Assembly: GCF_015687155.1 (NCBI RefSeq)
Contig: NZ_JADPQF010000002.1
Span: forward strand, 186,001-250,000
Length of the DNA: 64,000 nt
Direction: 5' to 3'
From: Aliikangiella sp. G2MR2-5
Lineage (GTDB): Bacteria > Pseudomonadota > Gammaproteobacteria > Enterobacterales > Kangiellaceae
Of this stretch, positions 8,599-15,567 are shown piece after piece. Under the pieces are notes generated by a model. It was not told where the DNA came from and ran no database searches. It saw only the letters and a list, made by a program, of their open reading frames with translations. Each line of letters starts with the position of its first letter. Position 1 is the stretch's first letter. A program made the position numbers and the translations under genes.

Positions 8599-9759
8599 AT
8601 GGCAGAGTATTCTTTATTCACATCAGAGTCTGTTTCCGAGGGACATCCAGACAAAATTGCCGATCAAATATCCGATGCCGTGCTTGACGAGATTCTAAAG
8701 CAGGACAAAAACGCCCGTGTTGCGGTTGAAACTATGGTTAAAACCGGAATGGCGATTGTCGCAGGTGAAGTAACAACCAGCGCGTGGGTTGATCTTGAAG
8801 ATGTGGTTCGCTCTACGATTTGTGATATAGGTTATACCAGTTCTGAAATGGGCTTTGACGGTCAAACTTGCGCTGTTATCAACGCTATAGGCAAACAATC
8901 TCCAGATATTAACCAGGGTGTTGATCGAGAAGAGAAAGAGAAACAGGGCGCTGGCGATCAAGGGTTAATGTTTGGCTATGCGACAAATGAAACAGATGTT
9001 CTGATGCCGGCGGCAATCACCTGGTCTCATCAACTGGTTGAACGCCAGGCAATGGTTCGAAAAAATGGCACCTTGTCCTGGTTACGTCCAGATGCCAAGA
9101 GCCAGGTAACGCTTCGCTATGACAATGGCAAGCCAGTAGCAATAGACGCAGTAGTACTTTCGACACAGCATAATCCTGATGTAAGTCAGAGCGATCTTCA
9201 GGAAGCGGTCAGAGAACTTATTATAAAGCCTATTCTTCCACAAGAGCTGCTACATGCCGATACAAAATTCCACATCAATCCGACTGGCAACTTTGTTATC
9301 GGTGGTCCGGTTGGAGATTGTGGATTAACCGGTAGAAAAATAATCGTCGATACTTATGGCGGTTCAGCTCACCATGGTGGTGGAGCATTCTCAGGAAAAG
9401 ATCCATCTAAAGTTGACCGTTCTGCAGCTTATGCTGGTCGTTATGTTGCTAAAAATATAGTAGCTGCAGGCCTTGCAGATCGCTGTGAAATTCAAGTTTC
9501 CTATGCCATCGGTGTTGCAGAACCAACCAGTATCAGCCTGAACACTTTTGGTACTGCGAAAATCGAAGAAGCGAAACTTGCTGAGCTAGTAAAGCGTCAT
9601 TTCGATCTGACACCTTACGGGATTATCAAGATGCTTGACCTGATTCGTCCAATCTATAAGAAAACAGCTGCTTACGGTCACTTCGGTCGAGAAGATGCTG
9701 ACTTTAGCTGGGAAAAAACAGACAAAGCAGAAGCGCTTAGAGCTGACGCAGGCATCTAA
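8599..9759 (+). CDS. metK: S-adenosylmethionine synthetase
   Basis: A 386-residue enzyme making SAM from methionine and ATP in the cytosol. It matches MetK along its full length: N-terminal [20 protein letters not shown] (ATP/methionine site), [15 protein letters not shown], the P-loop-like [20 protein letters not shown], and the C-terminal [21 protein letters not shown] start at ATG 8599 agrees with the family. It is followed by its own terminator and by ahcY, so genes for making SAM and disposing of SAH lie side by side but have separate control. Confidence 0.98.
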   Translation: MAEYSLFTSESVSEGHPDKIADQISDAVLDEILKQDKNARVAVETMVKTGMAIVAGEVTTSAWVDLEDVVRSTICDIGYTSSEMGFDGQTCAVINAIGKQSPDINQGVDREEKEKQGAGDQGLMFGYATNETDVLMPAAITWSHQLVERQAMVRKNGTLSWLRPDAKSQVTLRYDNGKPVAIDAVVLSTQHNPDVSQSDLQEAVRELIIKPILPQELLHADTKFHINPTGNFVIGGPVGDCGLTGRKIIVDTYGGSAHHGGGAFSGKDPSKVDRSAAYAGRYVAKNIVAAGLADRCEIQVSYAIGVAEPTSISLNTFGTAKIEEAKLAELVKRHFDLTPYGIIKMLDLIRPIYKKTAAYGHFGREDADFSWEKTDKAEALRADAGI

Positions 9760-9823
9760 ATTCATCAAAGAAAAGGTTCAAGAATCGAATCTTCGAATAT
9801 CAGAATTCTTTTCTACTATGCTT

Positions 9824-9852
9824 AAGCCAGCGATTAATTGCTGGCTTTTCCT
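9824..9852 (+). terminator. Rho-independent terminator after metK
   Basis: Stem AAGCCAGC/GCTGGCTT (9824-9831 with 9840-9847), 8-base loop, then TTCCTATCTT. It separates metK from the riboswitch-controlled ahcY. Confidence 0.75.
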
Positions 9853-9859
9853 ATCTTGT

Positions 9860-9930
9860 CGGTTGAGGGGCGCTGCAGCGGTTTAGGGAAAACCTGATAA
9901 AGGTTTGCTTTTACCGTCACGCTCAATTGG
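9860..9930 (+). promoter_or_regulatory. SAH riboswitch (AHCY motif) upstream of ahcY
   Basis: The 5' side contains GAGGGGCGCTGCAGCGG (9865-9881), matching the highly conserved GAGGAGCGCUGC core of the S-adenosylhomocysteine riboswitch. The 3' side has ACCGTCACGCTCA (9913-9925), the counterpart of ACGGCGCUCA. P1 pairs TTGAG (9863-9867) with CTCAA (9922-9926). An inner arm pairs CGGT with ACCG and closes a hairpin AAACCT/AGGTTT. This riboswitch turns genes on when SAH accumulates and classically precedes ahcY. It ends about 50 bases before the ahcY ATG. Confidence 0.85.
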
Positions 9931-9980
9931 CAAGCAATAAACATTTCAAGGGCGCTCTATTCAACTGGAGAGCAAGTAAA

Positions 9981-11378
9981 ATGAGTAACAACGACTTTTA
10001 CGTAAAGGATCTGTCTCAAGCAGAATGGGGCAGAAAAGAAATCGCTATTGCGGAAACCGAAATGCCTGGCCTGATAGCCATGCGCGAAGAGTTTGGCAAC
10101 AGCAAACCATTAAAAGGTGCTCGCATCGCTGGTTCATTACATATGACCATCCAGACTGCGGTACTTATCGAAACACTTGTTGAGCTTGGCGCCGAAGTAC
10201 GCTGGGCTTCTTGTAATATCTATTCCACTCAGGATCATGCTGCAGCGGCAATCGCTGACAAGGGTATTCCTGTTTTCGCTTATAAAGGCGAGACTTTAGA
10301 AGAGTACTGGGAATTCACTCACAAGATTTTGGATTGGGGGAATGGTGAAACGGCTAACATGATTCTGGATGACGGTGGTGATGCAACACTGGCAGTTATT
10401 CTCGGCCGTAAGGCAGCAAAGGACATTAGTCTTCTGGATAATCCTGGAAGCGAAGAAGAAACATTCCTGTATGCTTCTATTAAGAAAAAGTTGGCAGAAG
10501 ATCCTGAGTTTTATGATCGCGTAGGTGACTCTATTCAAGGTGTAACAGAAGAAACCACTACCGGGGTTAATCGACTCAACCAGATGGCCAAAGAAGGTAC
10601 GCTTCCGTTCCCAGCCATCAATGTTAACGACTCTGTTACTAAGTCTAAATTTGACAACCTATATGGTTGCCGAGAGTCTTTACTCGACGGAATCAAGCGG
10701 GCAACCGATGTAATGATTGCGGGCAAGATCGCAGTCGTTTGTGGTTATGGTGACGTGGGTAAAGGTTGCGCTCAATCTCTACGAGGTCAAGGCGCTACTG
10801 TTTTTGTTACCGAAATTGATCCTATTTGTGCCTTGCAAGCAGCAATGGAAGGTTATCGAGTGGTCACTGTCGAAGATGTTGTTGATCAAGCAGACATCTT
10901 TGTTACGACAACCGGTAACTATGACATCATCCGTCACGACCATATGCTGGCGATGAAGGATCAAGCCATCGTCTGTAATATCGGTCACTTTGACAATGAA
11001 ATTCAGGTTGCCGAGCTAAAGCAATATGAATGGGAGAATATTAAGCCTCAAGTCGATCACGTTATTTTCCCAGATGGTAAACGTATTATTTTGTTGGCCG
11101 AGGGCAGATTGGTAAATCTAGGTTGTGCCACAGGCCACCCTAGCTTTGTTATGTCTAACTCTTTTACCAATCAAACATTGGCGCAAATTGAGCTGTGGAA
11201 AAATGGCGATCAATATGAAAATCAGGTTTATGTTTTACCGAAGCACCTGGATGAAAAAGTCGCTCGTCTTCACCTGCAAAAAATTGGTGCAAAGCTGACT
11301 GTTCTAACGCAAGAACAAGCCGACTACATTAATGTAAGTGTTGATGGCCCTTATAAACCGGATCACTATCGCTACTAA
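9981..11378 (+). CDS. ahcY: S-adenosylhomocysteine hydrolase
   Basis: A 465-residue NAD-dependent enzyme splitting SAH into adenosine and homocysteine, which relieves inhibition of methyltransferases. Visible signatures are [16 protein letters not shown], the [10 protein letters not shown] substrate segment, DDGGDAT, the NAD Rossmann motif [18 protein letters not shown] and the C-terminal KPDHYRY. The frame opens upstream at 9927, but that start lies inside the riboswitch. The ATG at 9981, preceded by GGAG, matches known N-termini. Confidence 0.98.
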   Translation: MSNNDFYVKDLSQAEWGRKEIAIAETEMPGLIAMREEFGNSKPLKGARIAGSLHMTIQTAVLIETLVELGAEVRWASCNIYSTQDHAAAAIADKGIPVFAYKGETLEEYWEFTHKILDWGNGETANMILDDGGDATLAVILGRKAAKDISLLDNPGSEEETFLYASIKKKLAEDPEFYDRVGDSIQGVTEETTTGVNRLNQMAKEGTLPFPAINVNDSVTKSKFDNLYGCRESLLDGIKRATDVMIAGKIAVVCGYGDVGKGCAQSLRGQGATVFVTEIDPICALQAAMEGYRVVTVEDVVDQADIFVTTTGNYDIIRHDHMLAMKDQAIVCNIGHFDNEIQVAELKQYEWENIKPQVDHVIFPDGKRIILLAEGRLVNLGCATGHPSFVMSNSFTNQTLAQIELWKNGDQYENQVYVLPKHLDEKVARLHLQKIGAKLTVLTQEQADYINVSVDGPYKPDHYRY

Positions 11379-11412
11379 CAGACAAATCTGTTTGTAGTAA
11401 CAAGTAGTCACT

Positions 11413-11438
11413 CATCGAGGGCCTCCCAGCCCTCGATG
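11413..11438 (+). terminator. Strong hairpin between ahcY and rsmE
   Basis: Perfect 10-base stem CATCGAGGGC/GCCCTCGATG with a 6-base loop. The downstream tract (GATATAGGCTTCTTTTC) is only weakly T-rich, so this may attenuate rather than end transcription, or stabilise the ahcY mRNA. Confidence 0.5.
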
Positions 11439-11477
11439 GATATAGGCTTCTTTTCTGTATTCACGGATCACTCATTT

Positions 11478-12200
11478 ATGCGCAGCCACCGTTTCTTTGC
11501 TTCAATACCACTAGAAAGTAATAAAGAGCTGGAGCTTCCCAAAGAAGTAAGTCATCACTGCATTCAGGTACTGCGTTATTCAGTTGGCAACTCACTCACC
11601 CTTTTTAATGGCGATGGCTACGATTATCCAGCAACCATTTTGCGCACTGAAGGCAAGAAAGCCTGGGTTCTTACTGGCCAGAAAATTCTCGCGCAGAATG
11701 AATCATCACTCAATATTCACCTGGTTCAAGCACTTGCAAAGGGCGACAAAATGGACTGGGTTATTCAAAAATGTGTCGAGTTAGGCGTAAAAGAAATCAC
11801 TCCGGTCATTAGCGAACGAAGCAACGTTAAACTGGATCCCAAACGGCAAGCTAAAAAGCAGGAGCATTGGCAAAAGGTCATTGAAAGTGCGTGCGAACAA
11901 TCTGGTCGAGCAAGCATACCTAAATTGAACTCTATTTCTATGTTAAAAGATGTAGAACTCGAAGAAGATTCCTCCAAGCTGTTTTTGGAGCCATCAGCTA
12001 ATACCCGCTTTGGTGACAAATTGGAATGCAATAGAATAGTGCTTTTTGTCGGGCCAGAGGGCGGCTTTTCAGCTACAGACCACTCAATTATTCAGCTACT
12101 CGGTGGGCAAGGCGTAAAATTAGGCCCTAGAATTCTGAGAACGGAGACTGCTGGATTAGCAGCAATAGCCATTCTGCAATCCCACTACGGCGATTTATAA
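11478..12200 (+). CDS. rsmE: 16S rRNA (uracil1498-N3)-methyltransferase
   Basis: A 240-residue SPOUT methyltransferase. The N-terminal RNA-binding part (HRFFAS, VLRYSVGNSLTLFNGDG) precedes the trefoil-knot SAM site: ALAKGDKMDWVIQKCVELGV, SERSNVKL, ACEQSGRASIP, LFVGPEGGFS and LGPRILRTETAGLAA. It modifies U1498 of 16S rRNA using SAM. The ATG at 11478 (MRSHRFF) fits the family; the earlier in-frame start at 11436 falls in the upstream hairpin. Confidence 0.95.
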   Translation: MRSHRFFASIPLESNKELELPKEVSHHCIQVLRYSVGNSLTLFNGDGYDYPATILRTEGKKAWVLTGQKILAQNESSLNIHLVQALAKGDKMDWVIQKCVELGVKEITPVISERSNVKLDPKRQAKKQEHWQKVIESACEQSGRASIPKLNSISMLKDVELEEDSSKLFLEPSANTRFGDKLECNRIVLFVGPEGGFSATDHSIIQLLGGQGVKLGPRILRTETAGLAAIAILQSHYGDL

Positions 12201-12207
12201 TCTTTTA

Positions 12208-12229
12208 GTATTGTAAATATTTACAATAC
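12208..12229. promoter_or_regulatory. Perfect 22-base palindrome after rsmE
   Basis: GTATTGTAAATATTTACAATAC is perfectly symmetric (11+11). The lack of a loop and of a T tract argues for a protein-binding site rather than a terminator. The binding protein is unknown. Confidence 0.55.
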
Positions 12230-12250
12230 GTTAGCAGACAAAATCTGACC

Positions 12251-12276
12251 AGTGTCCAAATTTTGACACTTTTTTC
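12251..12276 (+). terminator. Rho-independent terminator after rsmE
   Basis: AGTGTC (12251-12256) pairs with GACACT (12265-12270), followed by a run of T (12270-12275). It ends the ahcY-rsmE transcript. Confidence 0.7.
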
Positions 12277-12368
12277 TATTCAGTATTTGTGATTTTCATC
12301 ACGCTCTCCTTTTTTTTACTTAAAAATCAACATGTTAAAAATTCATGTTTATTAAAGTTCTCCTTGCA

Positions 12369-12395
12369 TGACAATTTTTGTCACTTAAGGGTGAC
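12369..12395. promoter_or_regulatory. Clustered TGACA/TGTCA inverted repeats
   Basis: TGACAATTTTTGTCA (12369-12383) overlaps a second inverted repeat GTCAC-TTAAGG-GTGAC (12380-12395). It lies about 200 bp before the first fimbrial subunit gene, so an operator is possible. Confidence 0.4.
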
Positions 12396-12494
12396 ACTAT
12401 TTATCACGATTATTCCTTATTATTCAATGAGTTAAGAAAAAAAGCTATTGTAATACTTTAACTATTAAAATAGAATTACAGTGAAAATATCCCA

Positions 12495-12534
12495 CAGGGA
12501 TCGAGCGGGTGAAATAATAACAGGGGTCGAGAGG
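12495..12534. repeat. 14-base direct repeats in the fimbrial leader
   Basis: CAGGGATCGAGCGG (12495-12508) and CAGGGGTCGAGAGG (12521-12534) differ at two positions and start 26 bases apart. They lie 60-100 bases before the subunit ATG. They could be a regulator site or paired elements of a 5' untranslated region. Confidence 0.55.
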
Positions 12535-12593
12535 CGTTTTGAGAAGTAGCGTCTCATAAGAAAATAAAAAATCAGTCAACTAAGGGTTTTATT

Positions 12594-13136
12594 ATGAAAT
12601 ACTCGCGTTTGATCAAAACTTCACTTTTCGCTTTAGGTGTAACCACAACTTCAGTAATGGCTGCAACACAAGGCTCACTGGGAACTACCTCGGAAGGAGA
12701 CTTACTGATCTCTTTATCCGTTGGCGATCTTATCCAAATCAACAACCTGAATGATATTGCTCTGGGTACCTTTAACGGCGGTACTGCAGACTTGAATGGC
12801 TCTGACAGCTTCTGTATTTATCGCAATGGCGGTACCGGCTATAACGTCACCATGAGCGGTAGTGGTACCGGCGGTGCATTTGAACTTGCCGGCGGCGGTA
12901 ATACGCTGAATTACTCTGTTTCATTTGAAAACCTTGATGCAGGTAGCGCCGCTGTTGCTATGACAGCAGGTTCTACACTTAACGGAGTGACCGGCGCAAA
13001 CAATACCGATAATACCTGCGGTAGCGCGGCAGCAGACAACGCACAAGTTAACGTTAACGTTGCCAACGCAGATCTCGCAGCAGTGCCTCCAGGTTCTTAT
13101 ACCGGTACATTGACCATTCTGGTAGCTCCTGAATAA
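12594..13136 (+). CDS. Spore coat U domain fimbrial subunit, likely major pilin
   Basis: A 180-residue secreted subunit: signal peptide to about residue 23 (ALGVTTTSVMAA), then one spore-coat-protein-U (SCPU) beta-sandwich. Typical features are ALGTF, the Cys pair FCIYRNG ... NTCGSAA, YNVTMSGSG, and the closing YTGTLTILVAPE. SCPU proteins are the pilins of Csu-type archaic chaperone-usher fimbriae. It is first of three tandem subunit genes with a strong hairpin behind it, which fits a highly expressed major subunit. The matching usher and chaperone are on the opposite strand 2.4 kb away. Confidence 0.85.
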   Translation: MKYSRLIKTSLFALGVTTTSVMAATQGSLGTTSEGDLLISLSVGDLIQINNLNDIALGTFNGGTADLNGSDSFCIYRNGGTGYNVTMSGSGTGGAFELAGGGNTLNYSVSFENLDAGSAAVAMTAGSTLNGVTGANNTDNTCGSAAADNAQVNVNVANADLAAVPPGSYTGTLTILVAPE

Positions 13137-13147
13137 AACCAATCAGC

Positions 13148-13181
13148 AACTGCCCGGCATTTTCCCCTTTGTCGGGCGGTT
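13148..13181 (+). terminator. Hairpin between first and second pilin genes
   Basis: AACTGCCCG (13148-13156) pairs with CGGGCGGTT (13173-13181), one G-T pair, 16-base loop. There is no T run, so partial termination or 3' protection of the first subunit mRNA is likelier than full termination. Confidence 0.45.
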
Positions 13182-13215
13182 CGCTTATTCGGTGTTTTCC
13201 GGGGAGCATCGTAAA

Positions 13216-13776
13216 ATGGCTAACATCATGGAATGGCTCAGATACTCTAGCTCTATCCTGCTGGTATTCATCCTACTGGCCAAGGCTTCTTTTTGCCACG
13301 GAGCGACGCAAGGGGAATTTGGCAGTAATTCTCAAGGCGATGTCGAGATCACGCTAACACTTGGTTTACTCACCAGAATTACCGGTCTTGCCGATATTAA
13401 CTTTGGCAACTGGACAGGCGGCTCTCTGACCTCAGATCAAAATATCTGTATCGGCCTTTACGGCACCAATAATTATCGAATAACAGCAACAGGTAGTGGC
13501 GATAATTCCAATGTCAATTCTTTTGCACTATCCAACGGCGTCGACTATCTGCCTTATCGCGTTTTTTATAACGACACCTCATCAACTTCCGGTAGAGTTG
13601 AACTCGTCAGCGCCCAACCTTTAACCGGGCAGACCGCATCCAATGCTTTCTGGAATATTTTCGGTTGCCTGACGACCAATGCCAATCTCAGCATGTTAAT
13701 TGAAGAACCGGCTTTACTCTCGGTTCCGCCGGCCAGTTATACCGGTACCTTAACCCTGACAATCATTCCCGAGTAG
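13216..13776 (+). CDS. Spore coat U domain fimbrial subunit 2
   Basis: About 186 residues from ATG 13216, chosen for the GGGGAG ahead of it; the frame opens at 13192. Signal peptide to about residue 33 (ILLVFILLAKASFCHGA), then a SCPU domain with ICIGLYG, YRITATGSGDN, a second Cys (FGCLTTNANL) and C-terminal YTGTLTLTIIPE. Likely a minor or adaptor subunit of the same fimbria. It is spaced 79 bp from the first subunit and 9 bp from the third. Confidence 0.82.
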   Translation: MANIMEWLRYSSSILLVFILLAKASFCHGATQGEFGSNSQGDVEITLTLGLLTRITGLADINFGNWTGGSLTSDQNICIGLYGTNNYRITATGSGDNSNVNSFALSNGVDYLPYRVFYNDTSSTSGRVELVSAQPLTGQTASNAFWNIFGCLTTNANLSMLIEEPALLSVPPASYTGTLTLTIIPE

Positions 13777-13785
13777 GCACGAAGA

Positions 13786-14262
13786 ATGATTGCTAAAAAA
13801 CTCACAAAACTTTTCAAACTGTTACTCGGCTTCGCTTTGTTCTTTGGACAAAACCTGGTTATTGCCGAGGTCAAAGTGTCTAATCTGGATGATTTTGTTT
13901 TTGGTCGCTATTCCGGTTTTGGGAACTTACAAAGCAACGATAACATTTGTATCAATGTGATCCCGCGAGGACGATATAATGTGACTTTCTGGGGAAGCGG
14001 TCCGGCAGGCGCATTCGAAGTGACCAATGGCGTTGATAGCCTGGCTTATGAACTGAAGTTTAACAATCGACCAAGAACTACTGGTGGAAAAAAAGTTTCT
14101 CCGGGAATACCTTTAGCAAATCAGCGCAGAGCGAGTCAGAGTCTGGATTGTCCTTCGCAATTGAACGCCAATATATCAGTGAGCTTTCTGGCACAAACCT
14201 TACAGGCCGCTAATCCGGGATACTATCAGGGGACGCTGACTTTGGTATTGGCGCCGGAATAA
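13786..14262 (+). CDS. Spore coat U domain fimbrial subunit 3
   Basis: A 158-residue secreted protein: signal peptide to about residue 27 (LLLGFALFFGQNLVIA), then a short SCPU domain with VFGRYSG, ICINVIPRGRYNVTFWGSG, a second Cys (QSLDCPSQ) and C-terminal YYQGTLTLVLAPE. It starts 9 bp after subunit 2 and is co-transcribed. The position suggests a minor subunit. No separate two-domain CsuE-like tip adhesin is seen on this strand. Confidence 0.8.
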   Translation: MIAKKLTKLFKLLLGFALFFGQNLVIAEVKVSNLDDFVFGRYSGFGNLQSNDNICINVIPRGRYNVTFWGSGPAGAFEVTNGVDSLAYELKFNNRPRTTGGKKVSPGIPLANQRRASQSLDCPSQLNANISVSFLAQTLQAANPGYYQGTLTLVLAPE

Positions 14263-14379
14263 ATTGACGTCGGAGTAGATTGACGGGTGCTTAGCGCCCT
14301 AATGAAAATATTTTAATCAATTGACCTAAATGCAAGCGGAAGCTGCAAAACAATTACTAAGTCCCGCTTAATTGGCTTG

Positions 14380-14667
14380 CTAGGCTACAATATTTGAGTA
14401 ATCTTTAGAAGCCATAACAGGTACAAACTCAGTAATAGAATAACTTGCCACACCACTTTTGATAAATGGATCTGACTTCAAAACTTGAACTAGCTCTTGC
14501 TCACTTGAATGCATGGATATAAGAATTCCTCCAGTTCTTGGCACTTTCCTGCCACCAAACATCAATTTGTTAGATTTGTATTCTTCCTCCAGGTAACTCT
14601 TGTGCTGAGTTGTTAATTCAGGCGTGATCTTTTCCACATCCGTAAAAATCATATCGACTAAAAACAT
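14380..14667 (-). CDS. YciI-family protein
   Basis: A 95-residue ferredoxin-like alpha/beta protein of the YCII-related family (TTQHKSYLEEEYKSNKLMFGG, GGILISMHSSEQELVQVLKSDPF, YSITEF). Family members are small enzymes or binding proteins of mostly unknown role. It is transcribed divergently from an HxlR regulator with two operators between them, so it is the probable target. The pair looks like a self-contained insertion between the two halves of the fimbrial locus. Confidence 0.8.
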   Translation of the reverse strand: MFLVDMIFTDVEKITPELTTQHKSYLEEEYKSNKLMFGGRKVPRTGGILISMHSSEQELVQVLKSDPFIKSGVASYSITEFVPVMASKDYSNIVA

Positions 14668-14703
14668 AATTATCTCGCTTTTTTGATGGATTAATATAAA
14701 ATC

Positions 14704-14747
14704 GCTACTTATTTAGTAGCATATCGTACCGCTACTTTTTTAGAAGC
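14704..14747. promoter_or_regulatory. Two operator sites between yciI-like and hxlR-like genes
   Basis: GCTACTTATTTAGTAGC (14704-14720) and GCTACTTTTTTAGAAGC (14731-14747) are near-identical 17-base palindromes whose centres are 27 bp apart. Position and symmetry suggest binding of the dimeric HxlR regulator encoded ten bases downstream. Confidence 0.7.
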
Positions 14748-14756
14748 GCAAGAGTT

Positions 14757-15086
14757 ATGACGACACCATTACCAAATAAACCCGTTAGAGGTTCAAATTC
14801 AGGTATAGCTATCATGGCGGTTTTTGATCTTCTTGGTCGAAAATGGAACATGAGAGTTATGTGGGAACTTAATACGAAAGCTCTTAGTTTTAGGGAGTTG
14901 CAGGCACAGTGTGACGGTATGTCTCCATCCGTTCTAAACGCAAGAATTAAACAGCTTACAGAAGCGAAGTTAGTTTGTAGATCACAAGAAGGTTATAAAT
15001 TAACTGAATTGGGATGTTCGTTAATGGATACACTTAACCCTTTAAGAAACTGGGCGGTAGAATGGGAAAAGAAATTAAGGAAGTAG
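14757..15086 (+). CDS. HxlR-family transcriptional regulator
   Basis: A 109-residue winged-helix protein. The HxlR signature is clear: VFDLLGRKWNMRVMWEL, FRELQAQCDGMSPSVLNARIKQLTEA, YKLTELGCSLMDTLNPLRNWA. Such proteins sense small electrophiles, redox state or metabolites and usually control an adjacent divergent gene, here the YciI-like gene. The classical N-terminal sensor Cys is absent; the Cys residues are at QAQCDGM, LVCRS and LGCSL. A terminator follows directly. Confidence 0.9.
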   Translation: MTTPLPNKPVRGSNSGIAIMAVFDLLGRKWNMRVMWELNTKALSFRELQAQCDGMSPSVLNARIKQLTEAKLVCRSQEGYKLTELGCSLMDTLNPLRNWAVEWEKKLRK

Positions 15087-15098
15087 CTTTAACATAAT

Positions 15099-15120
15099 GA
15101 CTCCCTTTGGAGTCTTTATT
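15099..15120 (+). terminator. Rho-independent terminator after the HxlR gene
   Basis: GACTCC (15099-15104) pairs with GGAGTC (15109-15114), loop CTTT, then TTTATT. Confidence 0.6.
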
Positions 15121-15210
15121 AAACTCAGTGCTAGCTCCCTATCGTGGGTTAGCTTTTCAGCCAGTGCCATAATATATGAGTCATCAAACACCATTTAAGC
15201 TGAGGCTAGC

Positions 15211-15441
15211 ATGAACAGCGATACCATAGTTTTTATTGGAATCGATACTCATAAAGAGTTCACCGAAATTGCGTATTCAGGTTACTCAAGAAAATCAGCT
15301 ATTGAACACTTTGGACGAATCAAAACCACTAAACCAGCGATTGTAAAATTCGTGAAGCAGATGCAATCGAAATACCCTAAAGCAACCACGGGTTCAATTA
15401 ACAAGTGCATCACAATCTTTTTACCTGAAGTGCTCAGTTGA
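15211..15441 (+). pseudogene. IS110-family recombinase, N-terminal remnant
   Basis: Only about the first 60 residues are IS110-like: FIGIDTHKEFTEIAY carries the first catalytic Asp of the DEDD RuvC-like domain, followed by KPAIVKFVKQMQSKYPKATT. Homology then stops and the frame ends in unrelated sequence. The rest of the DEDD domain and the serine-containing transposase_20 domain are missing. It is a dead fragment marking a past insertion or rearrangement between the two halves of the fimbrial locus. Confidence 0.75.
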
Positions 15442-15481
15442 ATTTATTATCTGACACTTCTCCCGACCAAGAGATAAAGTG

Positions 15482-15529
15482 ATGAAAGGATACAAACAAC
15501 TGAGCTACAAGCTTGATCCATGTGACTAG
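15482..15529 (+). other. Possible trace of a second transposase
   Basis: A 15-codon frame beginning MKGYKQLSYK recalls the N-terminus of IS30-type transposases and then stops. It is too short to be sure. Confidence 0.2.
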
Positions 15530-15567
15530 TCAAAGAAATGATTAAGAATCTAATGGACTACTTTTGG

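Larger units (their letters stand above)
12201..12593. other. Gene-free leader region of the fimbrial subunit operon
   Basis: 393 bases without a gene. It contains a 22-base palindrome (12208-12229), a terminator (12251-12276), a TGACA/TGTCA inverted-repeat cluster (12369-12395) and a pair of 14-base direct repeats (12495-12534). No confident sigma-70 or sigma-54 promoter was identified. Confidence 0.6.

Noticed and set aside
9927-9980. N-terminal extension of AhcY from TTG 9927
   Set aside because: The segment lies within the SAH riboswitch and downstream leader, and known AhcY proteins begin near the ATG at 9981.
12481-12593. c-di-GMP riboswitch upstream of the pilin gene
   Set aside because: G-rich direct repeats drew attention, but the conserved GEMM core and tetraloop/receptor sequences are not present.
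15211-15441. Active IS110 transposase
   Set aside because: Only the first 60 or so residues match; most of the catalytic domain and the C-terminal domain are absent.
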